DNA from: Chitinivibrionia bacterium
Lineage (GTDB): Bacteria; Fibrobacterota; Chitinivibrionia; Chitinivibrionales; Chitinivibrionaceae
NCBI GenBank assembly: GCA_009787445.1
Contig: WRFX01000004.1
Location: 1-44,757, forward strand
Length of the DNA stretch: 44,757 nt
Direction of reading: 5' to 3'
Below the pieces are notes generated by a model. That model was not told the origin of the DNA and searched no databases. It saw nothing but the letters and a program-made list of their open reading frames with translations. The position numbers were made by a program, and so were the translations under genes. This document shows, in pieces, positions 42,472 through 44,757 of this stretch (position 1 is the first letter of the stretch; the number at the start of each line of letters is the position of its first letter).

Positions 42472-42849
42472 ATGAAAAAACCGCTATTTTTTACAATGTT
42501 TTTTTTGTTTGCGTTGCAAATTTTTGCCAAGCCGATTGATATAGAATCTATCGAAACGTTTGAAAACGCATTGAAACAGGAAAACAAACTTTTGATTTTC
42601 GATATGTACGCCGATTGGTGCAGACCTTGCAAACTGCTCGACCCGATTTTAACGGAAATATCGAACGAAAACCAAAAAGTGCAATTTTATCGAATAAACA
42701 TAGACAAACAGCGCGAAATCGCGGCGGCGTTTGGAATAAGAAACATCCCGCTTGTTCTTTTTTTCAAAAACGGAAAATTTATCGACGGACTTTTAGGACT
42801 TCACTCAAAGGAAACTTACGTAAAGGCAATTGAAATTTTGGATAAATAG
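42472..42849 (+). CDS. Periplasmic thioredoxin-like protein
   Basis: The 125-residue protein has a signal peptide (MKKPLFFTMFFLFALQIFA) and a thioredoxin fold with WCRPC (C50, C53) and the cis-proline motif NIPLVLFF. It is probably a periplasmic disulfide reductant or oxidase partner. The start at 42472, not an upstream in-frame ATG, follows from AAAAGGAG just before it and from the signal peptide. It is two bases downstream of lpxH. Confidence 0.9.
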   Translation: MKKPLFFTMFFLFALQIFAKPIDIESIETFENALKQENKLLIFDMYADWCRPCKLLDPILTEISNENQKVQFYRINIDKQREIAAAFGIRNIPLVLFFKNGKFIDGLLGLHSKETYVKAIEILDK

Positions 42850-42863
42850 ATAATATTTTAGAA

Positions 42864-44021
42864 CTATCCTACTATAATTTTGGGTTTTTGCGCCTTTTCT
42901 ATCGCTTTTTCGCTCAATACCGCCCGTTTTACCAATTCTATCGCTTCGCCTATCTCGATTTTCAAATCGTCGACCGATTTTTTGCTAAATGCCGAAACGA
43001 ACGCGGCGTTTGGATATTCGTTTTTTATCTCTATTCTGTCGAGCGGATTTTCAAGCAAATCATCTTTGTTAAAAATTATCATTACGGGTTTATCTTGCGC
43101 GCCCAAATCGGCGATAACTTCTCTAACTACGTTCATTTGTTGGCGATACCATTTTGTAGAAGCGTCCATAACGACCAAAAGCAAATCCGCTTCCATAAGC
43201 GTTTCGAGCGTACTTCTGAAAGATGCGACCAAATGGTGCGGGAGTTTTCGTAAAAATCCGACCGTGTCGCTCATTACAATGTCGCCCGCTCCCGCAATGC
43301 GCGTTTTTCGCGTGCTTGTGTCGAGCGTCGCAAAAAGTTTGTTTTCCACCAAAACGTCGCTTCCGCAGATTGCGTTAAGTAGCGTGCTTTTCCCGACGTT
43401 CGTGTAGCCGACCAAAGAGCAAAGAAACGTATCGCGACGGGATTTGCTTTGCGTTTCGCGCACTTTTTCTATTTTTTTCAAGCGTTCTTTGAGTTGCGAT
43501 ATTTTTTTCTGCACGATTCGCCTGTCGGTTTCCAATTGCGTTTCGCCCGGACCGCGAGTTCCCACTCCCGCGTGCATTCTGGACAAATGCGCCCACATAT
43601 TCGTGAGTCGCGGATAAAGAGTTTCGAGTTGCGCGAGTTCCACCTGAATTTTTGCTTCGGCGGTTTTTGCGTGAAGCGAAAAAATGTCCAAAATCAACTG
43701 ACTTCTGTCTATAATTTTTTTGCCTACAATTTCTTCTATATTTTGAATTTGGCTCGGACGAAGTTCCGCGTCTATCACGAGCGTATCGCAAAAATTATCT
43801 TCCATAAATTCTTTTATTTCGCGCAATTTTCCGTTTCCAAAATACGTGCTTGCGACGGGTTTTTGCGTTTTTTGCACGACGGTTTTAACGACCTGCGTTC
43901 CCGCCGTAACGCAAAGCATTTCCATTTCCGCCAAATCCTCGTCAAAAATATCTTTCGGAGTTTTTGCTATATGAAGACCTGCAAGCAGCACTTTTTCAAT
44001 TTTAGGAGTTTTGTCAATCAT
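42864..44021 (-). CDS. hflX: GTPase HflX
   Basis: The 385-residue protein has the HflX N-terminal domain (TLVIDAELRPSQIQN, KIIDRSQLILDIF, RGPGETQLETDRR) and a GTPase domain with GYTNVGKST, DTVGF and NKDD. It binds ribosomes and splits stalled 70S particles. It is preceded by a small membrane-protein gene six bases upstream and is convergent with the thioredoxin gene. Confidence 0.97.
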   Translation of the reverse strand: MIDKTPKIEKVLLAGLHIAKTPKDIFDEDLAEMEMLCVTAGTQVVKTVVQKTQKPVASTYFGNGKLREIKEFMEDNFCDTLVIDAELRPSQIQNIEEIVGKKIIDRSQLILDIFSLHAKTAEAKIQVELAQLETLYPRLTNMWAHLSRMHAGVGTRGPGETQLETDRRIVQKKISQLKERLKKIEKVRETQSKSRRDTFLCSLVGYTNVGKSTLLNAICGSDVLVENKLFATLDTSTRKTRIAGAGDIVMSDTVGFLRKLPHHLVASFRSTLETLMEADLLLVVMDASTKWYRQQMNVVREVIADLGAQDKPVMIIFNKDDLLENPLDRIEIKNEYPNAAFVSAFSKKSVDDLKIEIGEAIELVKRAVLSEKAIEKAQKPKIIVG

Positions 44022-44027
44022 AACATA

Positions 44028-44228
44028 TTACTCAAATTCGTCCAAGTCCAAAAGGGTTTGAACTTCAAGTTCTTCCCTGCGATAATTATATTCCGCCTGA
44101 ATCAAAAATTCTATTTGCAAGAGATAATTTATTATGGAATTTAGCGTTTTGCTCAAAACTTGAAACATAACAAAAAGTCCCGCCAAAACAAGACCGCTTA
44201 TCAAAAAATATTGAGTAGGATTTTCCAT
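44028..44228 (-). CDS. Small membrane protein, unknown
   Basis: The 66-residue protein has one N-terminal transmembrane helix (FLISGLVLAGLFVMFQVL) and a charged C-terminal tail (ELEVQTLLDLDEFE). GAGG precedes the ATG, and the recurring promoter-like element lies about 28 bases upstream. It is the first gene ahead of hflX. Function unknown. Confidence 0.65.
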   Translation of the reverse strand: MENPTQYFLISGLVLAGLFVMFQVLSKTLNSIINYLLQIEFLIQAEYNYRREELEVQTLLDLDEFE

Positions 44229-44256
44229 TTTTACCTCAAAAATTAAATATACTGCG

Positions 44257-44274
44257 AAAAAAATAATTTTTGCC
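44257..44274 (-). promoter_or_regulatory. Promoter-like element GGCAAAAATTATTTTTT
   Basis: Read on the minus strand, this is a variant of the recurring GGCAWATATTATTTTT pattern, about 28 bases before the small membrane-protein gene at 44228. Confidence 0.35.
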
Positions 44275-44323
44275 TTAAATAAAAAGTATTTTTACCTTAA
44301 ATTTTCAAACAATAAGGAGAAAT

Positions 44324-44757
44324 ATGGAAATTCTTAATGAAAAAAATTCGCAAACCGTAATTAAATTTTTATGCGAAACCGACGAATTGCCCGTAAATTT
44401 TGAAGCGAAAGCGTTAAGCGTTACGACTCGCTACGACGGCGAAAACGCGATAATTTACGCGGGACTCGGAAAAAACAAAGACGATATTAACGTTTTCAGA
44501 AACGCGGCGGCGCAGGCGATACGTGCGGTAAATAAAATCAAGCGCAAAAGCGTTGAAATCATTCTGCCGAAAAACGACGAACTTTTCGCGAAAACCGCTG
44601 TGGAAGCGGCAATGTCGGCAAATTATCATTACGACAAATATTTGAGCGAAAAAAAGTCCAAAATCGAAAAACTGCATATCGACTTCGACGATTTAAGCAA
44701 ACTTGAAAGCGTAAAAGTCGTCGGCGAATGCGTGGATTTCGCCCGCGATTTAATTAA
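44324..44757 (+). CDS. pepA: Leucyl aminopeptidase (M17), N-terminal part, cut by window end
   Basis: The visible 144 residues match the N-terminal domain of M17 leucyl aminopeptidases: ENAIIYAGLGKNKDDINVFR, then AAAQAIRAVNKIKRKSVEI and YHYDKYLSEKK. The C-terminal catalytic metal site lies beyond the window. AAGGAG precedes the ATG at 44324. The product trims N-terminal residues from peptides in the cytoplasm. Confidence 0.85.
   Translation, partial: MEILNEKNSQTVIKFLCETDELPVNFEAKALSVTTRYDGENAIIYAGLGKNKDDINVFRNAAAQAIRAVNKIKRKSVEIILPKNDELFAKTAVEAAMSANYHYDKYLSEKKSKIEKLHIDFDDLSKLESVKVVGECVDFARDLI

Noticed and set aside
1-44757. CRISPR arrays, tRNA or rRNA genes, complete insertion sequences
   Set aside because: No regularly spaced repeats, cloverleaf-like sequences, rRNA segments or terminal-inverted-repeat-flanked transposase genes were seen.

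Overview
The window reads as a dense, AT-rich chromosome segment from a Gram-negative bacterium. Diderm signs are LpxH-type lipid A synthesis, lipoproteins, and a patatin fused to an outer-membrane barrel. One secreted protein ends in a type IX-like sorting domain. A V-type ATPase operon carries a DUF2764 gene, a layout I associate with Bacteroidota, Spirochaetota and relatives. One promoter fits the TTTG-N21-TAnnTTTG form known from Bacteroidota. A Fibrobacterota or Bacteroidota relative (FCB group) fits best. This is inference; no rRNA gene is present.

Layout. 1-1453 is an accessory flank: a cut-off Rpn-type nuclease/transposase gene, a PD-(D/E)XK-like protein and an Mpi-type serine recombinase. 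1565-4993 encodes a very large secreted protein. 5057-9204 holds three paralogous glycosyltransferases of the HlpA-like family, each with a bacterial 2[4Fe-4S] ferredoxin-like domain at the C-terminus. 9373-10375 holds two sister lipoproteins. 10391-12775 holds a PilZ protein and a membrane-anchored PATAN (DUF4388) protein. 12980-20069 is the V-ATPase operon (E, DUF2764, A, B, D, I) with no proteolipid K gene; a DUF5618-like gene follows. 20608-25202 holds an M16 peptidase, a QueG-like gene without a normal start codon, and the patatin-barrel protein. 25298-28927 holds a PilB/GspE ATPase with MshEN domains and a secreted, probably glycan-active protein.

28986-32000 encodes a large adhesin-like protein interrupted by a run of nine G on the coding strand, a candidate slippage switch. 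32113-33962 is a toxin-antitoxin-like island: two tandem copies of a PIN-domain gene plus a small partner gene, then vapD and its small partner. 34047-44757 is mostly housekeeping: ispH, a radical SAM gene, a ROK kinase, gpsA, acpS, a CNNM protein, an M23 peptidase, a PHP protein, rsmG, lpxH, a periplasmic thioredoxin, hflX and the start of a leucyl aminopeptidase.

Themes. Surface variation is a plausible thread: a DNA invertase beside an inverted repeat, a poly-G tract in a surface protein, and three similar glycosyltransferases, two of them in opposite orientation. A c-di-GMP thread is also visible (PilZ, MshEN-PilB, PATAN protein). The gene density is high; no stretch over about 210 bases lacks a gene. 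I saw no tRNA, rRNA or CRISPR array.
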